NCBI GenBank assembly: GCA_002840845.1 | Contig: PHCS01000007.1 | Span: forward strand, 1 to 64,000 | Length of the DNA stretch: 64,000 bases | From: Betaproteobacteria bacterium HGW-Betaproteobacteria-14 | GTDB lineage: Bacteria; Pseudomonadota; Gammaproteobacteria; Burkholderiales; Rhodocyclaceae | Reading direction: 5' to 3' | Part shown: positions 1 through 8,628 of the stretch, one piece after another | Numbering within the stretch: the stretch's first letter is position 1 | Layout: each line of letters opens with the position of its first letter | Notes under the pieces: model-generated | Database searches by the model: none | The model's input: only the letters and a program-made list of their open reading frames with translations | Told to the model about the DNA's origin: nothing | Made by a program: the position numbers and the translations under genes

Positions 1-132
1 GGCCTCACCACCAAACTTGCTCGACAACACCGTCGTGATCGCCGCCGTCAGGGTCGTCTTGCCATGATCCACGTGCCCAATCGTCCCAACGTTCACGTGC
101 GGCTTCGTACGTTCGAATTTGCCTTTAGCCAT
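1..132 (-). CDS. tuf: Elongation factor Tu, N-terminal part (runs off window)
   Basis: Translation of the minus strand from the ATG at 132 gives [19 protein letters not shown] followed by [13 protein letters not shown]. This is the invariant EF-Tu N-terminus with the G1/P-loop [10 protein letters not shown]-Tu delivers aminoacyl-tRNA to the ribosome. Only about 44 codons are inside the window. It is the last member of a tRNA-Tyr/Gly/Thr/tuf transcription unit, an arrangement well known in proteobacteria. Confidence 0.97.
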   Translation of the reverse strand, partial: MAKGKFERTKPHVNVGTIGHVDHGKTTLTAAITTVLSSKFGGEA

Positions 133-187
133 GTCTTTACCTGTCCCAAAAAGTCAGAAACCAAAACAAAAAATTCGGCACCTCTAA

Positions 188-262
188 TGGTGCCCATGGC
201 GTGGATTGAACACGCGACCTCTCCCTTACCAAGGGAGTGCTCTGCCACTGAGCTACATGGGC
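188..262 (-). tRNA. tRNA-Thr (anticodon GGT)
   Basis: Minus-strand cloverleaf with acceptor GCCCATG pairing CATGGGC, discriminator A and an encoded CCA (188-190). The anticodon loop reads CTTGGTAAG, so GGT. The T-loop GTTCAATCC is present. It lies 55 bases upstream of tuf in the same direction. Confidence 0.96.
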
Positions 263-276
263 AGTTAAACTGCTGC

Positions 277-350
<74 letters not shown>

Positions 351-415
351 CCGCCGTCACCCAACCATCACCTTAAGGACCCGCCGCCACCATGCCGGCC
401 ACTTACATTTTTTGC

Positions 416-500
<85 letters not shown>

Positions 501-513
501 AGCGAAACAGCGG

Positions 514-542
514 ATTTTGCTTGTTTTCACCAGAAAAGTCAA
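514..542 (-). promoter_or_regulatory. Sigma70-type promoter of the tRNA-tuf unit
   Basis: On the minus strand TTGACT (542-537) and CAAAAT (519-514) are separated by 17 bases. The -10 box ends 13 bases before the first base of tRNA-Tyr, so transcription would start just ahead of the tRNA. Spacing and position fit a strong stable-RNA promoter; the -10 matches 4 of 6 consensus bases. Confidence 0.7.
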
Positions 543-664
543 ACAGCTGACGGATCAGGCAAGAATATCGCTTGGAGCCCATAAACACCTCTAGCGACGT
601 GGCTAATGCACCCGGTTCCCATCTGCGGCGTAGAATTGCTCCTTCATTCCAGATCGCGATAAAA

Positions 665-1264
665 ATGACGGCACCTGTTCTGAATGCGCAAGCCCTTGAT
701 ACCCTTTTTCTCCAAGCCAGAACCCATAATGATTGGCTGGACAAGCCTATAGAGGATGGTCTGCTCCGGCGGGCTTGGGATCTGGCCCGGATGGGGCCTA
801 CCTCGGCGAACTGCAGCCCGATGCGGATTGTCTTTGTCAAATCCCGGGAAGCCAAAATGCGACTTCAGCCGGCCCTGATGGAGGGCAACCGGGCAAAAAC
901 CCTGGCGGCACCCGTGACCGCCATCTTCGGCAATGACAGCCAGTTTTTCGATCTGCTACCCAAGCTGTTTCCCCATACCGACGCCCGCTCCTGGTTCGCT
1001 GGCCCGGACAAGGAAGCTGTCGCGGCCACCACGGCCTTTCGCAACGGCACGCTTCAGGCGGCTTATTTCATGTTGGCTGCACGCGCCTTGGGGCTGGATT
1101 GCGGTCCAATGTCCGGTTTCGACAATGCCATGGTCGACCGCGAGTTCTTTCCGGGTGGCCGCATCAAGTCGAATTTCATCTGCAATATTGGCTATGGCGA
1201 CCCCGACCGGCTTTTTCCCCGTAGTCCAAGGCTGGAATTTGAGGAAGCCTGCCGTATCGCGTAA
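665..1264 (+). CDS. rutE: RutE-family malonic semialdehyde reductase (nitroreductase fold)
   Basis: 199-residue flavoprotein of the RutE/HadB branch of the nitroreductase family, the usual length. Seen: RTHNDW near the N-terminus, [14 protein letters not shown], the APVTAIF strand, [31 protein letters not shown] and the C-terminal NIGYGD. These are diagnostic RutE blocks. RutE reduces malonic semialdehyde to 3-hydroxypropionate with NAD(P)H at the end of the Rut pyrimidine pathway. No other rut gene is nearby, so here it may serve as a general semialdehyde/enal reductase. The ATG at 665 is chosen because homology begins there; an in-frame ATG at 572 would add 31 unrelated residues. No clear ribosome site precedes either start. 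The gene ends 16 bases before the next one. Confidence 0.88.
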   Translation: MTAPVLNAQALDTLFLQARTHNDWLDKPIEDGLLRRAWDLARMGPTSANCSPMRIVFVKSREAKMRLQPALMEGNRAKTLAAPVTAIFGNDSQFFDLLPKLFPHTDARSWFAGPDKEAVAATTAFRNGTLQAAYFMLAARALGLDCGPMSGFDNAMVDREFFPGGRIKSNFICNIGYGDPDRLFPRSPRLEFEEACRIA

Positions 1265-1280
1265 GCATGAAAGCTTATCA

Positions 1281-2678
1281 ATGAACCATCCCTACGCGCC
1301 CCACCCACCTCTTTCCGCCGCACTGGCGGAGGCCCTGTCGCAACGTTTCGGCAACCGCTTCTCGGTCAGCCAGGCGGTACGCGATCAGCACGGCCGCGAT
1401 GAATCCGTGCATCCGACGGCCGCCCCGGATGCGGTTGTTTTCGTCGAAACCACTGAGGAAGTCGCCGAAACGATGCGCTTGTGCCGCACTAACGGGGTGC
1501 CCGTCATTCCCTTTGGCGCGGGCAGTTCGGTCGAAGGCCATTTTCTCGCCATCCATGGCGGCGTCAGCATCGATCTCTCCGGCATGAACCGCGTCATTGC
1601 CGTCCATCCGGAAGATCTCGATGCCACGGTGCAGCCTGGTGTCACGCGCAAGCAGCTCAACGCTGAACTGCACGACACCGGCCTTTTCTTCCCGATCGAT
1701 CCCGGCGCAGATGCTTCGCTGGGCGGCATGGCCGCCACGCGCGCCTCCGGCACCAATGCCGTGCGCTACGGCACCATGCGCGAGAACGTGCTCGGCATGA
1801 CTGTGGTGCTTGCCGATTGCCGTATTATCAAAACTGGCGGCCGGGCAAAGAAGTCCTCTGCTGGTTATGACCTGACGCGGCTTTTCATCGGTTCGGAAGG
1901 CACGCTCGGGATCATCACCGAACTGACCGTCAAGCTGTACCCGATTCCGGAAGCCATCTCAAGTGCGGTATGCGCCTTCCCCAGCGTGGGCGATGCGGTC
2001 GATGCAGTCATCCAGACCATCCAGTTGGGAGTGCCGGTAGCGCGAATAGAACTGCTCGACAGCCTGACCATTTCAGCGGTAAACCGCTACAGCAAGACGT
2101 CGCTCAAGGAAGCGCCGACACTTTTCTTCGAGTTCCACGGATCACCGTCGAGCGTTGAAGAGCAGGCCACCCTAGTGCAGGAACTTGCAGCCGGCCATGG
2201 CGGCATGAACTTCGAGTGGGCCACACGCCCGGAGGATCGCTCAAGGCTATGGCAGGCCCGCCACGACGCCTATTTCGCCTGTCTGCAGTTGAGGCCTGGC
2301 ACGCGCGCCTTTCCAACCGACGTCTGCGTGCCGATCTCCCGGCTGGCCGAATGCATCCGTGCCACCAACGAGGATATTGCCCGCTGCAGCATCCCCGTTG
2401 CCCTGTTCGGGCATGTCGGTGACGGAAACTTTCATCTTGTCGTGCTGATCGATCCGGCCAATCCGCTGGAGGTGGCGGAGGCGGAGAAAATCAACCGCGC
2501 AGTCGTCGAGCGGGCGCTGGCCATGGAAGGCACCTGTACCGGGGAGCACGGCGTCGGAATCGGCAAGCAGAAATTTCTCGTGGCGGAACATGGCGAAGGC
2601 GCAGTCAATGTCATGCGTGCGCTCAAGCAGGCCCTCGATCCGGAGAACCTGCTCAATCCCGGCAAGATCCTTCCCTAG
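1281..2678 (+). CDS. FAD-linked oxidase, D-lactate dehydrogenase (cytochrome)/GlcD type
   Basis: 465 residues. An N-terminal PCMH-type FAD domain (about 45-225) contains PVIPFGAGSSVEG, IDPGADASLGGMAATRASG and GSEGTLGIITELTVKLYP. The C-terminal vanillyl-alcohol-oxidase-type domain has GHVGDGNFH (about residue 376) and TGEHGVGIGK, which carry the substrate/metal histidines. This set matches LDHD/Dld-II-type D-2-hydroxyacid dehydrogenases passing electrons to quinone or cytochrome c. Glycolate (GlcD) or another D-2-hydroxyacid is possible, but glcE/glcF are absent, favouring a single-subunit D-lactate-type enzyme. Start at 1281, 16 bases after the reductase stop; probably co-transcribed. Confidence 0.88.
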   Translation: MNHPYAPHPPLSAALAEALSQRFGNRFSVSQAVRDQHGRDESVHPTAAPDAVVFVETTEEVAETMRLCRTNGVPVIPFGAGSSVEGHFLAIHGGVSIDLSGMNRVIAVHPEDLDATVQPGVTRKQLNAELHDTGLFFPIDPGADASLGGMAATRASGTNAVRYGTMRENVLGMTVVLADCRIIKTGGRAKKSSAGYDLTRLFIGSEGTLGIITELTVKLYPIPEAISSAVCAFPSVGDAVDAVIQTIQLGVPVARIELLDSLTISAVNRYSKTSLKEAPTLFFEFHGSPSSVEEQATLVQELAAGHGGMNFEWATRPEDRSRLWQARHDAYFACLQLRPGTRAFPTDVCVPISRLAECIRATNEDIARCSIPVALFGHVGDGNFHLVVLIDPANPLEVAEAEKINRAVVERALAMEGTCTGEHGVGIGKQKFLVAEHGEGAVNVMRALKQALDPENLLNPGKILP

Positions 2679-2794
2679 CGGTTTATCGCTGCGTGTAGAA
2701 TTTCCGGCGGCGGTGCCCACAAGGCGCTCGACCGAACGGGGTTATACAAACGGCCCCACGTCAAAAACACGATTTTTGCGGAGGAGGAGCAATT

Positions 2795-5700
2795 ATGGCG
2801 GACACCGCCACCCCGGTTCGTTCGGAACCGATAACAGAAACCACTCTCGACACCAAGTACACGCTCGAATCCGGCCGCGTCTTTCTCTCCGGCACGCAGG
2901 CGCTTGCCCGCCTGCCGATGATGCAACGCAGCCGTGACCTGGCAGCCGGACTCAACACCGCCGGTTTCATCTCCGGCTATCGCGGTTCGCCACTCGGCGG
3001 TCTCGACCTGACGCTGTGGCGTGCCCGAGCGCATCTCGATACTCACCACATCAGGTTCCAGCCGGGCGTAAACGAAGACTTGGCCGCCACGGCCATATGG
3101 GGCACCCAGCAGGTGAATCTGTTCCCAGGCGCGAAATACGACGGTGTATTTGCGCTGTGGTACGGCAAGGGGCCGGGGGTCGACCGTTGCGGGGACGTCT
3201 TCCGCCATGCCAATGCCGCCGGCACATCGCCGCATGGCGGCGTCCTGGCGATCGCCGGCGACGACCATGCGGCGCGCTCTTCCACCGTGCCGCACCAGAC
3301 CGAACATGCTTTCAAGGCCGTCATGATGCCCGTGCTGGCGCCATCCGGCGTGCAGGATTATCTCGATCTCGGCCTGCACGGCTGGGCCATGTCGCGTTAT
3401 TCCGGCTGCTGGGTCGCCTTCAAGGCGGTGGCCGACACGGTCGAGTCCTCCGCTTCGGTCTATGTCGATCCGCACCGCATCGAGATCGTGCTGCCGGATC
3501 ATCTGCTGCCGCCCGGAGGGCTCAATATCCGCTGGCCGGATGATCGGCTCGCGCAGGAAGAGCGTCTGCTGCACCACAAGCTCTACGCCGCGCTGGCCTA
3601 TGCGCGCGTCAATCGCCTCAACCAGATCGTCATCGACAGCCCGAATCCGCGCCTCGGCATCATCTCTTGTGGCAAGTCCTACCTTGACGTGCGTCAGGCA
3701 TTCGATGACCTCGGCATCGACGATCAGCTTGCCGCGGAAATCGGCATCCGCCTCTACAAGGTCGGCATGGTCTGGCCCCTGGAAGCCGAAGGCGTGCGCC
3801 AATTTGCGCAAGGGCTGGGCGAGATCCTCGTCGTTGAGGAGAAACGCCAACTTCTCGAGTACCAGCTCAAGGAGGAGCTGTACAACTGGCGCGAAGACGT
3901 GCGGCCGCGCGTCATCGGCAAGTTCGACGAGAAGGGCGAATGGGCCCAGCCGCACGGCGAGTGGCTGCTGCCGGCCTGCGGCGAGCTGACCCCGGCGATG
4001 ATCGCCCGCGTCATCGCCGCGCGCATTGGCCGATACGTCACCTCCGACCGCATCAAGGCGCGCCTCGCCTTTCTCGAGGCCAAGGAACGGGCGCTGGAGA
4101 AGTCCGTCATTCCCATCCAGCGCATCCCGCATTTCTGCTCGGGCTGCCCGCACAACACCTCCACCCGCGTGCCGGAGGGCAGCCGCGCGCTCGCAGGCAT
4201 AGGCTGCCACTTCATGGCGACCTGGATGAACCGCAGCACCGAGACGTTCTCGCACATGGGCGGCGAAGGCGTGGCTTGGGTCGGGCAGGCGCCTTTCACG
4301 GAAACGCGGCACGTTTTCGCCAACCTCGGCGACGGCACCTACTTCCACTCCGGCCTGCTCGCCATTCGCCAGGCAGTCGCCGCCGGCCACCCGATCACCT
4401 ACAAGATTCTCTACAACGACGCGGTCGCCATGACCGGTGGCCAGCCCGTGGATGGCAGCCTCAGCGTGCCGCAGATCGCGCGCCAGCTCGAGGCCGAGGG
4501 CGTCGCGAAAATCGTCGTCGTTACCGACGGCACCGAACGTGCCTACGGTCCCTCGGACCTTCCACCTAGCGTGCCCATGCGACAGCGCGAAGAGCTGGAT
4601 CGGATACAGCGCGAACTGCGCGAGTATCCCGGCGTTTCGGCATTGATCTATGACCAGACTTGCGCGGCGGAAAAGCGGCGCCGCCGGAAACGCGGCAAGT
4701 TTCCCGACCCCGCGCGGCGCGTCTTCATCAACGAGGCCGTCTGCGAAGGCTGCGGCGACTGCTCGGAGAAATCCAATTGCCTCGCCGTCACGCCGGTGGA
4801 AACCGAGTTCGGCCGCAAGCGCGCCATCGACCAGTCCGCCTGCAACAAGGACTACACCTGCCTCAACGGCTTCTGCCCCAGCTTCGTCACCATCGAGGGC
4901 GGCCAGCTGAGGAAAGGCAAGGCGCTGAAGGTCGACGAGCGCGGCTTCGCCACCCCCCCCGACCCGCAGTTGCCCGATACGCATGAGCCCTGGGGCATCC
5001 TCATCACCGGTGTCGGCGGTACCGGCGTGATCACCATCGGCGCCCTGATCGGCATGGCGGCGCACCTGGACGGCAAAGGGGTTACGGCCCTGGACATGAC
5101 CGGCCTGGCGCAGAAATTCGGCGCCGTCTTCTCGCACGTAAGGATTGCCGATCGGCCGGAGGACATCCACGCAGTGCGGGTGGCGGCGGGCGAGGCCGAC
5201 GCCATCATCGGCGGCGACATCGTGGTGTCCGCCAGCGCCGAGGCGCTGGCCAAGATGCATGCCGGCGTCACGCGCGCCATCATCAATTGCGCCGAGACGC
5301 CGACCGCGGAATTCATCCACAATCCCGACTGGCAGTTTCCCCTGGAGAAAATGCAGCAGACCATTCTTGATGCCAGCGGCCTGGGCCGGGCGGATTTCAT
5401 CGACGCGAGCCGTCTTGCCACCACGCTGATGGGCGACGCCATCTTCGGCAATCTTTTCCTTCTCGGCTATGCTTGGCAGAAAGGGCTGGTGCCGGTCACC
5501 CACGCATCCATGCTGAAGGCCATTGAGCTCAATGGCGTGGCGGTCGAGGCGAACCGCATGGCCTTCCTGTGGGGCCGCCGGGCGGCGCACGATCAGGCCG
5601 CAGTAGAGCGCTTTGCCAAACCGGCAACGGTTACCGATTTGCCTCGCGCAACGTCGCTCGATGACCTCATCGCCCGACGCGCCGAGTTCCTCACAGCCTA

Positions 5701-6307
5701 TCAGGATGCCGCTTACGCCGGACGCTATCAGAAGCTGGTGGACACCGTCCGCTCGACAGAAGCGCGCCTCGGCACGACCCGGCTCGCCGAGACCGTGGCG
5801 CGAAACTATTTCAAGCTTCTGGCCGTCAAGGACGAATACGAGGTGGCACGGCTGCACTCAGACCCGACCTTCCTGGAAAAAATCGCCGCCACCTTCGAGG
5901 GCGATTACCGCCTCAATTTCCATCTTGCCCCACCGCTGCTGGCGAAAATCGAACCGGCCACAGGCCACCCCAGGAAGCGCGCCTTTGGACCCTGGATGCT
6001 CACAGTCTTCCGCCTGCTGGCCTGGCTCAGATTCCTGCGTGGCGGTGCGCTGGATCTCTTCGGCAGGACGCAGGAGCGCCGCCTGGAACGGGATCTCATT
6101 GCCGCGTACGAAAAGGACATCGGCGAACTGCTCCCCCTGCTGGCGACATCGAACCTCGATACAGCCGTCGAACTGGCCGGCTTGCCGGAACTCATTCGTG
6201 GATTCGGTCACATCAAGCTGCGGTCAGCCGAAGCGGCGCAGAAGAGGAGGCAGGAATTGCTGATGGCGCTGCGCAAGCCGGATGTGGCTGCGTCACGGGC
6301 GGCTTGA
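2795..6307 (+). CDS. Indolepyruvate:ferredoxin oxidoreductase, fused alpha-gamma chain
   Basis: 1170-residue one-chain 2-oxoacid:ferredoxin oxidoreductase. Order: pyrimidine/TPP domains (FISGYRGSPLGG near residue 60; FQPGVNEDLAATA; DDHAARSSTVPHQTEH), a CSGCPHNTS segment near 447, the TPP/Mg region with NLGDGTYFHSGLLAIRQA and YNDAVAMTGGQP, and a Cys-rich Fe-S segment (CEGCGDCSEKSNC near 649, then CNKDYTCLNGFCPSF). The C-terminal gamma-type domain starts with GVGGTGVITIG near 735. The enzyme oxidatively decarboxylates aryl pyruvates from aromatic amino acids to aryl-acetyl-CoA, reducing ferredoxin. A GGAGGAGGAG ribosome site lies at 2781-2790. It overlaps the following methyltransferase by 26 bases. 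Confidence 0.95.
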   Translation: MADTATPVRSEPITETTLDTKYTLESGRVFLSGTQALARLPMMQRSRDLAAGLNTAGFISGYRGSPLGGLDLTLWRARAHLDTHHIRFQPGVNEDLAATAIWGTQQVNLFPGAKYDGVFALWYGKGPGVDRCGDVFRHANAAGTSPHGGVLAIAGDDHAARSSTVPHQTEHAFKAVMMPVLAPSGVQDYLDLGLHGWAMSRYSGCWVAFKAVADTVESSASVYVDPHRIEIVLPDHLLPPGGLNIRWPDDRLAQEERLLHHKLYAALAYARVNRLNQIVIDSPNPRLGIISCGKSYLDVRQAFDDLGIDDQLAAEIGIRLYKVGMVWPLEAEGVRQFAQGLGEILVVEEKRQLLEYQLKEELYNWREDVRPRVIGKFDEKGEWAQPHGEWLLPACGELTPAMIARVIAARIGRYVTSDRIKARLAFLEAKERALEKSVIPIQRIPHFCSGCPHNTSTRVPEGSRALAGIGCHFMATWMNRSTETFSHMGGEGVAWVGQAPFTETRHVFANLGDGTYFHSGLLAIRQAVAAGHPITYKILYNDAVAMTGGQPVDGSLSVPQIARQLEAEGVAKIVVVTDGTERAYGPSDLPPSVPMRQREELDRIQRELREYPGVSALIYDQTCAAEKRRRRKRGKFPDPARRVFINEAVCEGCGDCSEKSNCLAVTPVETEFGRKRAIDQSACNKDYTCLNGFCPSFVTIEGGQLRKGKALKVDERGFATPPDPQLPDTHEPWGILITGVGGTGVITIGALIGMAAHLDGKGVTALDMTGLAQKFGAVFSHVRIADRPEDIHAVRVAAGEADAIIGGDIVVSASAEALAKMHAGVTRAIINCAETPTAEFIHNPDWQFPLEKMQQTILDASGLGRADFIDASRLATTLMGDAIFGNLFLLGYAWQKGLVPVTHASMLKAIELNGVAVEANRMAFLWGRRAAHDQAAVERFAKPATVTDLPRATSLDDLIARRAEFLTAYQDAAYAGRYQKLVDTVRSTEARLGTTRLAETVARNYFKLLAVKDEYEVARLHSDPTFLEKIAATFEGDYRLNFHLAPPLLAKIEPATGHPRKRAFGPWMLTVFRLLAWLRFLRGGALDLFGRTQERRLERDLIAAYEKDIGELLPLLATSNLDTAVELAGLPELIRGFGHIKLRSAEAAQKRRQELLMALRKPDVAASRAA

Positions 6308-7103
6308 AGGCAAGCTATTGGCTGCTTTCAAGGCCGTCGTCGCGCAAGCGCTTGCCTGGGTGCTGGCCGTGGCGCTCTTCGCCGCGCTAGGCCAGCCCAT
6401 CGCGCCCACCCTGGGCCTGGCGGCCACGCAAGGCGGGCTGGCAGCGGGCATCGGGGCGCTGCTGCAGTCGGAGCGCTGGTGGATCGCCATCCATCTGGGG
6501 TTTTCACCGCTATTGATCGCCGCATTGCGGTTGGACCTGCCACCGGCGTTTCCGCTCGCCGTATTGGCGGGGCTGACTTTGGTGTTCTGGACCACTTTCC
6601 GCGGCGAGGTGCCGCTGTTCCTGTCCAGCCGTGCCACAGCCGATGCCCTGATCGGCCTCCTGCCTTGGCAACCCGGCCTGCGCGTGATCGATCTTGGGGC
6701 CGGCACCGGCATGCTGCTTCGCAGGTTGGCACAAGCACGTCCGGAGGCCCGTTTCACGGGCGTCGAACATGCGCCGCTGCCGTATCTCGCTGCACGCCTG
6801 AACGCACGCGGCCTGGGCAATTTCACGGTCGAAAGGAGCGATATCTGGCAACGCTCCCTGACAGGGGAGGACGTTGTATACGCCTTCCTGTCTCCCAGGG
6901 TCATGAGGCGCCTTTGGCAAAAGGCGGAGGCGGAAATGCGTCCCGGAACACTTCTGGTTTGCAGCAGTTTCCCGATACCCGACGTCATTGCCGAAGCGGT
7001 CGTCGATGAGCCCGATCGGCGCAGCACCCGCCTGTTCTGCTACCGGATGCAGGGCGGCAACCCGGGAAAAGACGGTCATTTCCGCTTCAATTCCCCAAAT
7101 TGA
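6282..7103 (+). CDS. Membrane-anchored class I SAM methyltransferase (FAM173-like)
   Basis: 273 residues. The first ~110 contain three hydrophobic segments (around 12-35, 40-65 and 80-105). A Rossmann methyltransferase domain follows, with motif I VIDLGAGTGM near residue 138, an acidic motif II (GVEHAP) and DVVYAFLSP as motif IV. The combination of an N-terminal membrane anchor and the short domain with an LSP-type motif resembles the bacterial relatives of FAM173/ATPSC lysine methyltransferases; this is inference. Substrate unknown. The start overlaps the oxidoreductase stop by 26 bases, suggesting translational coupling. An internal TTG near codon 13 is an alternative start. Confidence 0.72.
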   Translation: MWLRHGRLEGKLLAAFKAVVAQALAWVLAVALFAALGQPIAPTLGLAATQGGLAAGIGALLQSERWWIAIHLGFSPLLIAALRLDLPPAFPLAVLAGLTLVFWTTFRGEVPLFLSSRATADALIGLLPWQPGLRVIDLGAGTGMLLRRLAQARPEARFTGVEHAPLPYLAARLNARGLGNFTVERSDIWQRSLTGEDVVYAFLSPRVMRRLWQKAEAEMRPGTLLVCSSFPIPDVIAEAVVDEPDRRSTRLFCYRMQGGNPGKDGHFRFNSPN

Positions 7104-7149
7104 CCAGATGTCCGCTGGCAGAGAATGCATCCATCACCAAGGTTACGTC

Positions 7150-7890
7150 ATGGCTGAAATCATCTGCATCATCGGCAACAAGGGTGGCACGGGGAAAACT
7201 ACGCTGTCGCACATGCTCTGCCAGGGCATGGGCCTGTTGGGTCAGCGCTCGGTCTGCGTCCTGACCGACACGCATCGCGAACCGCTCAAGCCTGAAGGAC
7301 GTCGTTATCTGGTGGCCGACGCGCGCACGCGCGAGGCACTTGGAAAAGTGGTAGACAAGCTACGGGCCCTGCCGGGCTGGCTCGGGGTGATCGATGGCGG
7401 CGGTAATCGCAGCGAGATGGATCGGAAACTCTACAGTCTCGCCAACCTGGTCCTCCTGCCCTTCCGCGATTCGCACGAGGACATGCGCACCCTGATCAGT
7501 GACCTGGAAACTTTTCCACGTGCCTGGGCCATTCCCTCGCAATGGCCGACCAACCCATGGCAGCAGGAGGCTGCAGAGAAGACGCTGCGCGAACACCTAG
7601 GACGCCACGCGGATCGGATTCTGCAGCCGGTTAGCGCCCTGTCGGCAAGCAAACTGCTGTTGCAGAAAGACATTCCCGCCAAGCTGCCTACGCCACTTGG
7701 CAATGCCTGCCGTGCGCTGGCCTATCAGGTTCTGGATATGCTGGAGATTGCCTGCGAGGCGCCAGCCGATGAATCAGAGGATGAGGGTGAGGCTACAGGG
7801 AAAAACCCGAGCGAAGCTGCCGCACCATCGTCCGCGGAAGCTTTCGATTCCCCCGCTGACACCGCAAACCGCAGCTCTACCCGGCACTAA
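7150..7890 (+). CDS. ParA/MinD-like P-loop ATPase, orphan
   Basis: 246 residues. The N-terminus carries the deviant Walker A NKGGTGKTTLS with the signature lysine of the ParA/MinD/SIMIBI class. It continues with VIDGGGNRSE in the Walker B region and LVLLPFRDS. The last ~45 residues are Glu/Ser/Ala-rich and probably disordered. No ParB-like partner or parS-like site is adjacent, so it is an orphan whose cargo is unknown. Start ATG 7150 is chosen because the P-loop follows directly. It ends 5 bases from the convergent response regulator. Confidence 0.75.
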   Translation: MAEIICIIGNKGGTGKTTLSHMLCQGMGLLGQRSVCVLTDTHREPLKPEGRRYLVADARTREALGKVVDKLRALPGWLGVIDGGGNRSEMDRKLYSLANLVLLPFRDSHEDMRTLISDLETFPRAWAIPSQWPTNPWQQEAAEKTLREHLGRHADRILQPVSALSASKLLLQKDIPAKLPTPLGNACRALAYQVLDMLEIACEAPADESEDEGEATGKNPSEAAAPSSAEAFDSPADTANRSSTRH

Positions 7891-7895
7891 TTGCG

Positions 7896-8546
7896 TTAAA
7901 GTTTTCCGCGTTGGCGCTGAAACAGGGCGATGGCCTCCGCACGGCTTACAACGCCCAGCTTGCGGAATATCTTCGAGACATGGACTTTTACCGTGCCCTC
8001 CGTCAGCCCCAGCAGGTCGCCGATTTCCCGGTTGGACTTGCCTTCCCTGAGAAGTTCCGTCACACGCCTCTGTCCCTCAGTCAGGCCATAACGATCGTTC
8101 AGATTTCGTCCCCGGCCGGCTCCCCTGTCCAGGCTCATGGACAGCTTGTCCTGCAACAGGGGCGGGAGATAGATCTCGCCAGCCAGAACTCTCCTGAGCG
8201 CATCCAAAAGCATTTCCCCGCTTACGGACTTGGCCACATAGCCTGCGGCGCCGAGGCGCATGGCGCGGTTGATGGTATCCAGGTCATCCAGCGCGGACAG
8301 CACCACCACAGGCACCGCGGGAAACCGCTTGCGCAGAATACCCAGGAGCGACAGGCCGTTGGTGCCAGGCAGCATGATGTCGAGCAGGACCAGGTCGAAT
8401 TCCTTTTCCGTCTCCATCAGGAGCAGGGCGCTCTCGGCGTCCTGCGCTTCGTACTGCGCAACGCTTGGTCCGAGCTTGCGCAATAACTGCTGCAAGCCCT
8501 CGCGAACCATCGCATGATCGTCGATCACAAGTAACCGGAGCAGCAC
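7896..8546 (-). CDS. LuxR/FixJ-type response regulator
   Basis: 216 residues from the preferred GTG start at 8546. The receiver domain has the acid pair DD at 9-10, phospho-acceptor D56 in LVLLDIMLPG, the conserved Ser in VVLSA, and a Lys in YVAKSVSG. A LuxR helix-turn-helix closes the protein (LTEGQRRVTELLREGKSNRE, then LGLTEGTVKVHVSKI). GTG 8546 has AAGGGA 7 bases upstream and starts directly before the first receiver strand. The ATG at 8576 would add ten atypical residues. It is divergent from the hybrid kinase, its likely partner, and presumably regulates the receptor genes downstream of that kinase. Confidence 0.9.
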   Translation of the reverse strand: MLLRLLVIDDHAMVREGLQQLLRKLGPSVAQYEAQDAESALLLMETEKEFDLVLLDIMLPGTNGLSLLGILRKRFPAVPVVVLSALDDLDTINRAMRLGAAGYVAKSVSGEMLLDALRRVLAGEIYLPPLLQDKLSMSLDRGAGRGRNLNDRYGLTEGQRRVTELLREGKSNREIGDLLGLTEGTVKVHVSKIFRKLGVVSRAEAIALFQRQRGKL

Positions 8547-8628
8547 GCTTCCATCCCTTGAGCAATTGATGCGCAAATTATGCCTGTGAAATGAGAGGTA
8601 TGTATCAATCCGTCACCAAAATTTTACA

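Noticed and set aside
2675-5857. Very long open frame (over 1000 codons) antisense to the indolepyruvate oxidoreductase
   Set aside because: Its codon pattern mirrors the GC-rich third positions of the real gene, it has no recognisable domain, and the sense frame is unambiguous.
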